Positions 33,312 to 42,013 are shown, counted from the stretch's first letter. The stretch: DNA of 44,051 nucleotides from Clostridia bacterium (GCA_017462125.1 JAFTRQ010000017.1:1-44051); one strand, 5' to 3'. Notes: generated from the sequence alone by a model not told the origin. Numbers and translations are program-made.

Positions 33312-35723
33312 ATGAAAATTCTTGATTATTTAAAAAACAATCTTCTGATCCTTGACGGAGGTATGGGAACGCTCCTGCAAGCCAAGGGGCTTGCGGCGGG
33401 CGAGCTGCCCGAGAGGTGGAACGTCAGCCATCCCGAGGTGATCAGAGACATTCACCGCGAGTATTTTGACGCGGGCTCCAACGTGGTATCGACAAACACC
33501 TTTGGCGCAAATCTTCTGAAGTTTTCCCGCTATGAGCTTGACGAGATCGTGTGCGCCGCGGTAAGAAACGCGCGCGAGGCGCAAAAGCTGACAACCAACG
33601 GCGGCGAGACCTTCGTCGCTCTTGACGTAGGTCCTTCGGGAAGGCTGCTGAAGCCCTACGGAGATTTCGACTTTGAGGACGCTGTCGCGCTCTTTTCGGA
33701 GACGGTCAAGCTTGGCGTGAAATACGGCGTTGATCTGATCTTCATTGAGACGATGAACGACAGCTACGAGACCAAGGCCGCGCTTCTTGCGGCAAAGGAA
33801 AGCTGTTCTCTGCCCGTTTTCGTTTCCAACGCTTACAGCTCGGATTCAAGGCTGATGACGGGCGCTTCCCCCGCGGCTATGGTTGCCATGCTTGAGGGTA
33901 TGGGCGCCGATGCCATCGGAGCAAACTGCTCCCTCGGTCCCCGTCAGTTGATCCCCGTGGTGGAGGAGCTTTTGAAATACGCGTCTGTTCCCGTCCTTCT
34001 CAAGCCCAACGCGGGACTTCCCGAGATTCGTGACGGCAAAACGGTTTACGACATCACCCCCGACGAATTTGGACAAGAGGTTGCGAACCTTGTGAAGAAG
34101 GGTGTGCGGATCTGCGGCGGCTGTTGTGGAACCACGCCCGAATACATCCGCGCTGTCGTGGGTTCGAATCCTTCTATCCCTGCCAACACTGTCTTGAAGG
34201 AGCACACCTTGGTGTCATCCTACACGGGGGCGGTTGAGCTTGGCATCTCGCCTGTGCTGATCGGTGAGCGCATCAATCCCACGGGTAAGAAGAGATTCAA
34301 GCAGGCGCTTCGCGATCACGATCTTGATTTCATTCTGAAGGAGGGTCTTGATCAGGAGGAGGCAGGCGTACACATCCTCGACGTAAACGTTGGTCTTCCC
34401 GAGATCAACGAAGCCGAAATGATCCGAGAGGTGGTCTGCGAGCTTCAGGCGGTCTGCGCACTTCCTCTGCAGATCGACACAGCCGATCCCGAGGCGATGG
34501 AGGCGGCATTGCGCCGCTATAACGGCAAGGCTATGATCAATTCGGTCAACGGCAAGGAGGAATCGATGCGCGCCGTATTCCCGTTGGTGAAAAAATACGG
34601 TGGCGTTGTGGTGGCGCTGACCCTTGACGAGGATGGCATTCCCGAGACGGTTGATGGTCGATTTGCCATCGCGCAAAGGATCCTTTCCGTTGCCGCGGAA
34701 TACGGCATCGCCAAAAAGGACATCATCTTCGACACGCTGACCATGACGGTTTCCGCTTCTCCCGATGCGGCAAAGGTCACGCTCGGCGCTCTGCGCAGGA
34801 TCCGCGAGGAGCTTGGAGCAAACACGGTTCTCGGTGTATCCAACGTATCCTTCGGTCTCCCCTGCCGCGACCTGCTCAACAGCGCGTTCTTTACCTGCGC
34901 CCTTGAGAACGGGCTTTCTGCCGCCATTATGAATCCCTACTCCGCGGAAATGATGAAGGCTTACTACACCTACCGCGCGCTTCATGCCTTTGATGAAAAC
35001 TGCGCCGATTACATCAGCTTCGCTTCGCGCGTTACCACCGAGGCATCGGTTGCCGCACCTTCCCCCACCGCAACGATAACTGCGGGAGTTGAATCGCTGA
35101 AGGATGCGATCATAAAGGGCTTAAAGGACAAATCCCGCGAGCTGACCGTAGCGATGCTTGGGGACACCGATCCGCTTGAGATCGTAAAGCAGCACATCAT
35201 CCCCGCGCTTGATATCGTTGGCAAGGGCTTTGAGGATCACACAGTCTATCTCCCCGGGCTTCTGATGAGCGCTGAGGCGGCAAAGGCGGCGTTTGAGCCG
35301 ATCAGCGAAAGGCTTGCATCGGCAAAGGATACTGCAAGCCAACGCTTGACGGTCATTATGGCAACGGTTAAGGGTGACATTCACGATATCGGAAAGAATA
35401 TCGTTTGTCTGATCCTTGAAAATTACGGCTTCAAGGTGATCGATCTCGGTCGTGACGTCGCACCCGAAAGGATCCTTGAGGTAACGCTCGAGCATCACGC
35501 TCCCATTGTGGGCCTCAGCGCGCTGATGACGACCACGGTTCCCGCTATGGAGGAGACGATCAAGCTTCTTCGCGAAAAAGCACCCTTCTGCCGCGTGATC
35601 GTGGGCGGTGCCGTGCTTACAGAGGAATACGCAAGCATGATCGGTGCGGACAAATACGCGGCTGATGCGATGGAGACCGTAAGGTATGCGGAAAGTATTG
35701 AAGCTGAATTCAAAAGACAATAA
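33312..35723 (+). CDS. metH: Cobalamin-dependent methionine synthase lacking the reactivation domain
   Basis: An 803-residue cytoplasmic enzyme. Homocysteine domain ~1-290 with zinc Cys in GANCS (near 205) and GGCCGTTPEYI (near 270-271). Pterin domain ~315-570, starting VLIGERINPTGKK and with HILDVNVGLPEINE. B12 cap ~595-680 and B12-binding domain ~685-803, with GDIHDIGKN whose His (near 691) ligates cobalt. E. coli MetH has ~1227 residues; the absent activation module is encoded by the preceding gene. The organism therefore needs B12 for methionine synthesis. Confidence 0.96.
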   Translation: MKILDYLKNNLLILDGGMGTLLQAKGLAAGELPERWNVSHPEVIRDIHREYFDAGSNVVSTNTFGANLLKFSRYELDEIVCAAVRNAREAQKLTTNGGETFVALDVGPSGRLLKPYGDFDFEDAVALFSETVKLGVKYGVDLIFIETMNDSYETKAALLAAKESCSLPVFVSNAYSSDSRLMTGASPAAMVAMLEGMGADAIGANCSLGPRQLIPVVEELLKYASVPVLLKPNAGLPEIRDGKTVYDITPDEFGQEVANLVKKGVRICGGCCGTTPEYIRAVVGSNPSIPANTVLKEHTLVSSYTGAVELGISPVLIGERINPTGKKRFKQALRDHDLDFILKEGLDQEEAGVHILDVNVGLPEINEAEMIREVVCELQAVCALPLQIDTADPEAMEAALRRYNGKAMINSVNGKEESMRAVFPLVKKYGGVVVALTLDEDGIPETVDGRFAIAQRILSVAAEYGIAKKDIIFDTLTMTVSASPDAAKVTLGALRRIREELGANTVLGVSNVSFGLPCRDLLNSAFFTCALENGLSAAIMNPYSAEMMKAYYTYRALHAFDENCADYISFASRVTTEASVAAPSPTATITAGVESLKDAIIKGLKDKSRELTVAMLGDTDPLEIVKQHIIPALDIVGKGFEDHTVYLPGLLMSAEAAKAAFEPISERLASAKDTASQRLTVIMATVKGDIHDIGKNIVCLILENYGFKVIDLGRDVAPERILEVTLEHHAPIVGLSALMTTTVPAMEETIKLLREKAPFCRVIVGGAVLTEEYASMIGADKYAADAMETVRYAESIEAEFKRQ

Positions 35724-35785
35724 TCTTTAGTTCCCAATTTACACATTTTTTGCAAATATAAAAAACAGTTTAAGGAGACATTATT

Positions 35786-36484
35786 ATGGATCAAACGTTA
35801 ATTAACAAGCTTCTTGACGCCTTATCAATCTTTGTGCAGGCAGAAGCATTATCGCTTGAATCTCACCGCAAAAAAGCAGCAATTAAACACCTCGAAGAAG
35901 GAAGCAAGACCCAGCGCGATTATCTTGAAGAACTAAAAAAAGAATCAAGAGTAGGTTCTATCATAACCGGCGCGGTATTATTCACGGTTGGTTTATGGAT
36001 GACTTTTGCATGTTTACCAATACCTGAAATCATTTTGACGATGTTTTTCGTTTTTTCAGGCTTTCCAATAATTTTTGGCGATCTTTTGTTCGCATTCTCT
36101 TTAAAGCATCATATAAAATATAAAAAAGAGTACAATGAAAAAAAGCAAGAATATGAGCATTATATAACGGAATATCTCCCTGCTGAAAGACTGAAGCTAC
36201 AAAATGAAATTTTTGTTTTAGAAGACAAGGTAGCAGATATGAATTACAAAATTGCTCAAGCCGTGGACTTTTTGCCGCTTGGATATCAGAATTTTGAGGC
36301 AGTTGTATTTTTGACGATCGTATTAAACAATCAAAGAGCTGATAACCTGAAGGAAGCCATGAATCTATATGAAGAGCATTGCGGATTCTTAGGCTATTTG
36401 ACTGAAGATATGAAGGCCCGAAAGCTTGCCGAGCTTCGTGCAGAGGCGTGCAGAATACTCGAGGCAAAGTTAACCAAGAGTTAA
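35786..36484 (+). CDS. AT-rich coiled-coil membrane protein, function unknown
   Basis: A 232-residue protein. Residues ~20-52 are charged and probably coiled coil, two membrane helices lie at ~57-105, then a long coiled coil (~108-160, KKEYNEKKQEYEHYITEYLPAERLKLQNEI) and a helical C-terminus. I do not recognise the family. AAGGAG precedes the ATG by 8 bases. Codon use is richer in A/T-ending codons than in metH just upstream, suggesting a different origin. It lies alone between the metH operon and the GH105 locus and ends at a strong terminator. Confidence 0.75.
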   Translation: MDQTLINKLLDALSIFVQAEALSLESHRKKAAIKHLEEGSKTQRDYLEELKKESRVGSIITGAVLFTVGLWMTFACLPIPEIILTMFFVFSGFPIIFGDLLFAFSLKHHIKYKKEYNEKKQEYEHYITEYLPAERLKLQNEIFVLEDKVADMNYKIAQAVDFLPLGYQNFEAVVFLTIVLNNQRADNLKEAMNLYEEHCGFLGYLTEDMKARKLAELRAEACRILEAKLTKS

Positions 36485-36500
36485 CGAAAACACAAAAATA

Positions 36501-36537
36501 AAACAGGCGGAGTATGTTACTCCGCCTGTTTTTTATT
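36501..36537 (+). terminator. Intrinsic terminator between convergent genes
   Basis: AAACAGGCGGAGTA-TGT-TACTCCGCCTGTTT followed by TTTATTT. The right arm runs up to the GH105 gene stop at 36533. Confidence 0.9.
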
Positions 36538-38554
36538 TAAAAAGTCTTATCATCTCGCAGATCGCGGTCAGCACAACGCCCGTGCCGTGGTCGTCGTTAT
36601 CGATGGCGCCGAGATTCATATAGTAGCTTACGTCGCGGGCATTACCCGAGCCCATACAGACGTCATAGACCGCGCCGTTTTTGTCGATCTTATGGGAAAG
36701 CAGACCGCCGTAGGCTCTGCGCACGTTTTCCTTATACGCTTCTCCGATCCACCCCAAGCGGATGCCGCGGGAGAGCCCAAGAATAAACATGGCCGTGCAG
36801 GAGGTCTCGCTGTAGGAATCGTGGCGGTTGAGCACCTGATGCCAGAGTCCGTCGCCGTCCTGCAGGGCTACGATGCCCTCGGTAAACTCCCGATAGGTCT
36901 GCATCAGCTCGTCATAGCCTTCGGTCTCGGGTGAAATATGCTCAAGCGCATCGGACAAGGAGACGTAGATCCAGCCGTTGCCGCGTCCCCAAGGGATATT
37001 GTTCGGCTCGGGGGGATTTAAGAAAAAGATGTGAGAAAAGATCTTTTCCTCCGCCATCCAGAGTCGCTTTTTGAAGCCGAGAAGCTGACGGGCTGTCTCT
37101 TCGTGATACCTATTATCCTGCTTCATAATTCCTGCTTGCACAAGGAAGGGACAGCTCATAAAGGTATCGTCTGCCCACATATCAGAATGTCGGTGGAAGG
37201 TACCGTCGGGGAATCTCGGAATTTTGGTCTCCATTGCTTTCAGCATTGTGTCGATAATCGGCAATGCATCCTCATCCCCCGTCAACTGATAGTAAACGCA
37301 GAGATTTCTACCGATGGAACCGATGGAATCAAGATCGTGGAGGCTTGCGGAAATATCGAGGAACGAGGGCGCGGAAAAATGCTTGTTTTCATAGCGCATA
37401 TAGTCGAAATACTCCACCATCAGGCGCATATGATCGCGGAAATAATCAAAATACTCCTGATCGTCAAGCATACTCGCGGCATTCATCAAGCCGTATTCGC
37501 CCACCATAAAGGAGTAATGCCATTGACCGAAGAATCGGCTGAGCAGGTGGGGGCGGACGTAATCATCCTTGCCCGCAAGCTTCCAGAAGACGGGCAATCC
37601 GCCAACACCGACGTAGGGCTTTTTGAATTGGACATCGATGCTTTCGCTACTGTCATCAAACGTACCCAAGGTCAGGAAACGGTCGCCCGAGGTGCGGTTT
37701 GAATGAAGGAACGGAATACCGATATGCTCGCCCTCAAAGTCAAACGCAAATTTTTCACCTCGCTGAAGTCTGATCAGCACCTGCTCTCCCTTTTTCAAGG
37801 TGAGAGGGGCTGTTTTTTCTTCGTGATCTACGTACAGCTTGCATACACATTCGCTTTTTACGTCAAGAACCGTATCCTCAAGGGCATACGTCAGCGCATA
37901 GGCAACGCTACCGCACTTTTCGTCGCAGATTTTGTCAAAATCTATGGTATTTTCGTAATTTTCAACCTTCGGGAAGACGTATTCGCCGTCAAAATCGGCT
38001 TCGCGCTCGTAAAGCCGCGAGATACCGACGCCGTCCTCGCCCTTATACTCGGCGATCGGGGAGGTTGCGCGGGCTGAAAGGATATAGTATTTTGCCCAGG
38101 TCCAATACCAACGGACAGAGGGCATAAACTTGAATTCAAAGCTGTCGTCACTTTCACAGCGCACCATAAAGGTCACGGGATTCTCACCCTTCTCAAGATG
38201 GAGCGGACAGCGGTTCTTTCCGTCGGCATCTCTGTCTCTTTCGGAGTCAAAAATGACCTCGCCGTGATAGATGACCTTGGCGTTGCCCTCAAAGTTCAGC
38301 TTTGCGTCGCTTTCAACGCAAGCCTCGATCACCGTGCCGATATAGACCACGTTTCCCTTTTTCGCCTCGGGATAGAGCTTTTTCAGATCCACGTTGCGCA
38401 GATAAAGATGCTGATCGTAATAGATCTCGTTTTTCTTATAGGGATGGTAGGTCACGCTCGCTCGCGGGCGAACCTTAAGCATATGGTCGGCGATGATCTT
38501 GATCGCTTCCTTTGGCGAATTGACCATAGCCGCAAGTGATTCGTTGTAATTCAT
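36533..38554 (-). CDS. Glycoside hydrolase family 88/105-like unsaturated uronyl hydrolase
   Basis: Predicted 673 residues from ATG 38554, without a signal peptide, so cytoplasmic. The C-terminal ~370 residues form the (alpha/alpha)6 barrel: HDLDSIGSIGRN near 405, MWADDTFMSCPFL near 460 with the likely catalytic Asp, WGRGNGW near 525 and SYSETSCTAMFILGL near 580. The ~280-residue N-terminal region looks beta-rich and is not part of usual GH105 proteins (~370 residues). These enzymes hydrate and cleave the unsaturated uronate that polysaccharide lyases leave at the end of oligosaccharides. It follows a BNR-4 lyase-like gene, and an AraC regulator is divergent. Confidence 0.88.
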   Translation of the reverse strand: MNYNESLAAMVNSPKEAIKIIADHMLKVRPRASVTYHPYKKNEIYYDQHLYLRNVDLKKLYPEAKKGNVVYIGTVIEACVESDAKLNFEGNAKVIYHGEVIFDSERDRDADGKNRCPLHLEKGENPVTFMVRCESDDSFEFKFMPSVRWYWTWAKYYILSARATSPIAEYKGEDGVGISRLYEREADFDGEYVFPKVENYENTIDFDKICDEKCGSVAYALTYALEDTVLDVKSECVCKLYVDHEEKTAPLTLKKGEQVLIRLQRGEKFAFDFEGEHIGIPFLHSNRTSGDRFLTLGTFDDSSESIDVQFKKPYVGVGGLPVFWKLAGKDDYVRPHLLSRFFGQWHYSFMVGEYGLMNAASMLDDQEYFDYFRDHMRLMVEYFDYMRYENKHFSAPSFLDISASLHDLDSIGSIGRNLCVYYQLTGDEDALPIIDTMLKAMETKIPRFPDGTFHRHSDMWADDTFMSCPFLVQAGIMKQDNRYHEETARQLLGFKKRLWMAEEKIFSHIFFLNPPEPNNIPWGRGNGWIYVSLSDALEHISPETEGYDELMQTYREFTEGIVALQDGDGLWHQVLNRHDSYSETSCTAMFILGLSRGIRLGWIGEAYKENVRRAYGGLLSHKIDKNGAVYDVCMGSGNARDVSYYMNLGAIDNDDHGTGVVLTAICEMIRLFK

Positions 38555-38616
38555 AGTAAGACATTTTCCTTTTACAGTAGTTGATGATTTTATTATAACA
38601 TATCTCAAGCAAAAAA

Positions 38617-39921
38617 TCAATCGTCAAATTCTACAAGCATAATGACGTCACTGTGCCATCCGCCCGTGTGTGCCAAGTAGCTGCCCTCCTGCCAATAAAC
38701 GTGAAGATTATCCTGTGCGTGGACGGGCACGATGGGTCTCCAGGTCTTGATACCAAGCTCACACGGAATCTTTCTGAGCGTTTGCTCAAGCTGATAGCTC
38801 TTGCCGCCGTCAGTGGAAAGATAGCTTTCCACAACACGGTTTTCCCCATCAGATCTAGCAATATAAATGCGATTGGTATTCGTTGGCGCAGGGTCGTTAG
38901 GGTGAAGCCCCGCCTCGCCAACACCGTAATAATACGCCATACCGCCAAGGTAGGTCTGCGAGCCATCATTCATGCCTTCTGTCAAAAATTCATTAGCCTT
39001 GCAGATTGGCTCGGAAACGGTCCACTCGCCGCCCCTGAAGGTTGCGCTGTAATAGGTGGGAGTTGTGGGATCGTTCATCACGAAGGGTGCAAAGCCTACG
39101 CGCAGAGGAAGCGTTGCGGAGTTTTCAAGGAGACGGACAGTCATTCCCGCAGGAGCCTTGTAAACGACATCAAGATCGTCGAGTTTCATATAGTTTTGGA
39201 CGTTAAAAATATTTATGCCAAGTGGTGTTTTGCCGTCGGTCTTCATAATATCACCGTCGCTTGTGATAATACCGCTTCTGATAGCGTGGTCACGGCTTGT
39301 CTTGGGATGACCATAGAGCGCGAAGAACCATTGCTCACTATAGCTTTTTTCGCTTGATGGCAAGTACATTTTATGAATATTAAAATAAAAAAGTCCGCCG
39401 TCGTTGGAATGGATAAATCTTTGAGGTTTGCTCCAGGTCTTGCCTTCGTCCTTGGAGCAGATAAACTCCCAATTGACCTGATGCACGCGGGTAAAGAGCC
39501 AAAGCTCTCCTCTCTCGGTATTCTCGGAGAGTTGGGCGTAGCTAACATCCTCGCCGTAGTTAATGGTCTGCGGTGCGCCAAAAGAAAAGATATCATATGG
39601 CCGCTCAGTGATACGGTAGGTCAGCTTGCCTCCGCAAGCATGTCCTGTATAGGCAACGACGATCCTTCCGCTTTCCAAAATACAGATCGATGCGGCATTA
39701 TGCTCGTCGGCATAATTAAAATTTAACTTTGCAAGGCGGAAATCGCGGCTCTGATTTTTAGAACATTTCGCATCGAATTCCTTAATATGAATCTCACCCA
39801 TATCATTCATATAGGCAATATAGGTCAATCCGTTCGCGCCCACAACAGCTCTTTCATTGATCCACCATTCGGTGTTGGCGCGCTTGATGCGTTTTTCTTG
39901 CGTTCTGTTAAAATTGATCAT
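38617..39921 (-). CDS. BNR-4 repeat beta-propeller protein, putative uronate polysaccharide lyase
   Basis: A 434-residue protein with propeller-type repeats (DEGKTWSKPQRF, GENRVVESYLSTDGGKSYQLE) and blades rich in WxF/YxA strands, such as GLTYIAYMNDMGEIHIKEFD and SGRIVVAYTGHACGGKLTYR. This matches BNR-4 proteins, a group that includes seven-bladed lyases (PL24/PL25 ulvan lyases). No signal peptide is visible, so unlike secreted lyases it would act inside the cell on imported oligosaccharides. Adjacency to GH105, which removes the unsaturated product, supports a lyase role. Exact family and substrate are uncertain. GAGGGG precedes the ATG. Confidence 0.75.
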   Translation of the reverse strand: MINFNRTQEKRIKRANTEWWINERAVVGANGLTYIAYMNDMGEIHIKEFDAKCSKNQSRDFRLAKLNFNYADEHNAASICILESGRIVVAYTGHACGGKLTYRITERPYDIFSFGAPQTINYGEDVSYAQLSENTERGELWLFTRVHQVNWEFICSKDEGKTWSKPQRFIHSNDGGLFYFNIHKMYLPSSEKSYSEQWFFALYGHPKTSRDHAIRSGIITSDGDIMKTDGKTPLGINIFNVQNYMKLDDLDVVYKAPAGMTVRLLENSATLPLRVGFAPFVMNDPTTPTYYSATFRGGEWTVSEPICKANEFLTEGMNDGSQTYLGGMAYYYGVGEAGLHPNDPAPTNTNRIYIARSDGENRVVESYLSTDGGKSYQLEQTLRKIPCELGIKTWRPIVPVHAQDNLHVYWQEGSYLAHTGGWHSDVIMLVEFDD

Positions 39922-39956
39922 CGTAAACCCCTCCGATTGTTATTATCAAAATCATT

Positions 39957-40034
39957 TTAGCAAAAATGATACATTCCGTAAACCGAAATACCGTACAATA
40001 TAGGGTTGATTTTCGATACTTTTTGTGTTACAAT
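39957..40034. promoter_or_regulatory. Divergent regulatory region of the polysaccharide locus
   Basis: Plus strand: TTGATT (40006-40011), a 17-base spacer and TACAAT (40029-40034) for the AraC gene. Minus strand: a TAAAAT -10-like sequence near 39962-39957 lacks a -35, as expected for an activator-dependent promoter. Two direct CCGTA repeats (39976-39980 and 39991-39995) are 15 bases apart and are candidate AraC-family sites. Confidence 0.5.
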
Positions 40035-40052
40035 AAGATCGGAGGTGAGATC

Positions 40053-40814
40053 ATGTTTTATAACAGTTCTGATACCGGTTTTATCATCACGAGTGTTTAC
40101 CGTGTCACAGGTCTTCCAAGAGTAATATTTGAAAGCGGACGAAAGCACACTGCATTGTCAATTCGTTTAAGAGGAAACAGTAAAATCTTATGTGATGACA
40201 AAGAATATCATCTTAAAAACGGTTCATTGGCATATTTTCCTGCAGGTGTCGACTATCAAAGGATCACAGAATCCGAGGAGAAATACATCGCGATTCATTT
40301 GACCGTCTTTTCCGAGTGCGAAAACAGTATCGTTGCTCTCGATCATTGTGAGAATTTATATCCCATTTTCGATACAATCTGCTCTGAGTGGGAAAAATAC
40401 GGAGCGCGGGCGCGCAACCGCTGTATGTCTCTTCTCTATCGTGCGTTTGATAAAATTGAAAAATCGTTGGAAGAAAAGAAAAATCCCCCGCCCGACATCA
40501 TCGCGGCAGGAGTGGAGCATTTACAAAAAGAATTTCGTTCAAAAAATCTGACGATTGCCTCTCTTGCGGAAAAATGCCACGTCAGCGAAGCCTATTTTCG
40601 TCGGATTTATCATGCACATTTTGGGATCTCACCTATGCAGGAGCTGTTGGAGCTTCGTTTTGACTTCGCAAAGAGTCTTTTAAGATCGGGATACTATCAA
40701 ATCAAACAGATTGCGGAAATGTCGGGATTTTCAGACGTTAAATATTTCCGAACTGCTTTTAAAAAGCGATTCGGCGTCACACCGTCCCAATATTCAGACG
40801 GAAAGAAGGCATGA
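40053..40814 (+). CDS. AraC-family transcriptional regulator
   Basis: Predicted 253 residues from ATG 40053, which GGAGGTGA precedes; an upstream in-frame ATG at 39966 lies before the promoter. The N-terminal ~130 residues form a cupin-like sensor (HTALSIRLRGNSKIL, HLKNGSLAYFPAGVDYQRI, YIAIHLTVFS). The C-terminal pair of helix-turn-helix units has IASLAEKCHVSEAYFRRIYHAHFGISPMQEL and IKQIAEMSGFSDVKYFRTAFKKRFGVTPSQY. Position opposite the lyase-like/GH105 operon predicts that it activates that operon in response to the imported oligosaccharide. Confidence 0.94.
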   Translation: MFYNSSDTGFIITSVYRVTGLPRVIFESGRKHTALSIRLRGNSKILCDDKEYHLKNGSLAYFPAGVDYQRITESEEKYIAIHLTVFSECENSIVALDHCENLYPIFDTICSEWEKYGARARNRCMSLLYRAFDKIEKSLEEKKNPPPDIIAAGVEHLQKEFRSKNLTIASLAEKCHVSEAYFRRIYHAHFGISPMQELLELRFDFAKSLLRSGYYQIKQIAEMSGFSDVKYFRTAFKKRFGVTPSQYSDGKKA

Positions 40815-40844
40815 ATCACAAGCGGATGTCTCACTTTTCAAGCA

Positions 40845-40887
40845 TTGTGACTAAATCACGGAAAGCTGTGAAAAATAATGGTACAAT
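40845..40887 (+). promoter_or_regulatory. Activator-type promoter of thioredoxin with Crp/Fnr-like dyad
   Basis: TTGTGACTAAATCACGG (40845-40861) contains the dyad GTGA-N5-TCAC, centred at 40853. A -10 TACAAT is at 40882-40887, with no -35 hexamer at 17 bases. The dyad centre is about 41 bases before the predicted start near 40894, the class II activator position. Extra half-sites TGTGA and TCACA occur near 40867-40897. Confidence 0.55.
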
Positions 40888-40920
40888 AGAGTCACAAACA
40901 AAAGAAAAGGAGACAGAATC

Positions 40921-41229
40921 ATGTCAGTAATTAAACTAAACAAAAGTAATTTTGAATCGATAAAGAACAGTGATAAACCCGTACTTCTCGACTTTTATGC
41001 AGATTGGTGCGGTCCTTGCCGTATGGTATCCCCCATTGTGGACGAGATCGCGGAGGAGCGCGACGACGTGATCGTTGGCAAGATCAACGTGGATGACGAG
41101 CAGGAGCTTGCAGGTCAGTTCAGCGTATTCAGCATTCCCACTCTCGTTGTGCTGAAGGACGGCAAGATCGTATCACAGGCAACGGGCGCGCGCCCCAAGG
41201 CGCAGATCCTTGCAATGTTAGAAGGTTAG
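40921..41229 (+). CDS. trxA: Thioredoxin
   Basis: A 102-residue cytoplasmic dithiol oxidoreductase. Active site WCGPCR near residue 28 is preceded by LLDFYADWCGPC, with the cis-Pro in FSIPTLVVLKDGK near 75. AAGGAG precedes the ATG by 9 bases. The convergent Crp/Fnr gene overlaps its last 12 bases. No thioredoxin reductase gene lies in the window. The promoter looks activator-dependent, so expression is probably coupled to redox or oxygen status through the neighbour. Confidence 0.97.
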   Translation: MSVIKLNKSNFESIKNSDKPVLLDFYADWCGPCRMVSPIVDEIAEERDDVIVGKINVDDEQELAGQFSVFSIPTLVVLKDGKIVSQATGARPKAQILAMLEG

Positions 41230-41895
41230 GCTACGAAGCCTCTTTTTATCAAGGATCTTGATGCCCTCGCTTCTGGAGGAGGATACGATCCCCTCAGACG
41301 CGAAGTATTTTAACATTCTCGATACCACCTCACGGGCAGATCCCATGTATTTGGCGATCTGCTCGTGTGTTAATTTCACCGTGTCGCTTCCCGTTTTTGA
41401 CGTTTCGTCCAAAAGGAATATGGCAAGCCGCTTATCCATACTCATAAAGAGGATCTGCTGCATGACCCACATAACGTCCGAAAAGCGGCTGACCGCGCTT
41501 TCAAGCGCAAAGATCTTTGCCTCGGGCAATCTTCTTGAAAGGTCCTCGTATGCGCAACCGCCGACAACGATGCAATCGCTACTCTCCTCGGAGTCGACGA
41601 AAACGTCGAAGGTGATGGATTGCAGAACGCAGGATGCCGAGAGGATACACATCTCTCCGGGGAAGATCCTATAGAGCGTGATCTCCTTCCCTTCCTCCGA
41701 CAGCATATAAAGGCGCAGGGCTCCCGTTCTGACAAGGATCACTCCCGTGCAGGTGTTTCCGTCGTGGATATTCATTCCCTTTTGAAAATTGACCTGCTGT
41801 GTGGAGTGCAGGAAGGTCTCCTTATCGTACGCGCTCATCCTGCTCCAGAACGGAAAGGTCTCCTCAAAAAGCTCCGTCAGCTCTTGTTCTCTCAT
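41218..41895 (-). CDS. Crp/Fnr-family transcriptional regulator
   Basis: Predicted 225 residues from ATG 41895, GGAG 6 bases upstream. The N-terminal cyclic-nucleotide-like beta barrel (~15-130) has GVILVRTGALRLYMLSEEGKEITLYRIFPGEMC. A long dimer helix is followed by a winged helix-turn-helix, LTHEQIAKYMGSAREVVSRMLKYFASEGIV. The recognition helix AREVVSR retains the Arg-Glu...Arg of CRP (TGTGA-type sites) as well as the Glu..Ser-Arg of FNR. Five Cys are scattered (TCTG, EMCILSASC, DCIVVGGC), so a redox or Fe-S sensor is possible. The leader shares a 41-nt element with the DUF4364 gene. Confidence 0.92.
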   Translation of the reverse strand: MREQELTELFEETFPFWSRMSAYDKETFLHSTQQVNFQKGMNIHDGNTCTGVILVRTGALRLYMLSEEGKEITLYRIFPGEMCILSASCVLQSITFDVFVDSEESSDCIVVGGCAYEDLSRRLPEAKIFALESAVSRFSDVMWVMQQILFMSMDKRLAIFLLDETSKTGSDTVKLTHEQIAKYMGSAREVVSRMLKYFASEGIVSSSRSEGIKILDKKRLRSLTF

Positions 41896-41897
41896 AT

Positions 41898-41938
41898 TAA
41901 TCTCCATTCCGCCGCATACGGGAAACCCCAAGGCTCAC
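41898..41938 (-). promoter_or_regulatory. Conserved leader element, copy B
   Basis: A 41-nt stretch ending 2 bases before the Crp/Fnr start codon, differing from copy A (11542-11582) at five positions with no gaps. Just upstream, CACGCAA (41936-41942) pairs with TTGCGTG (41961-41967) to form a hairpin. Confidence 0.6.
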
Positions 41939-41985
41939 GCAACTTGTTATAAGGATTTCTTTGCGTGAAACGGTGTCTTGGGAGT

Positions 41986-42013
41986 AGGACGGACAGTTTA
42001 GGCTGTCCGTCCT
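41986..42013. terminator. Hairpin downstream of the recombinase gene
   Basis: AGGACGGACAG-TTTAGG-CTGTCCGTCCT, an 11-bp perfect stem. On the plus strand TTCCTTTT follows; on the minus strand it lies just past the recombinase stop. Likely terminator near the edge of the mobile element. Confidence 0.7.

Noticed and set aside
41936..41967. The CACGCAA/TTGCGTG hairpin as the attachment site of the mobile element
   Set aside because: Serine recombinase att sites cannot be inferred from one end; nothing here matches a partner sequence within the window.
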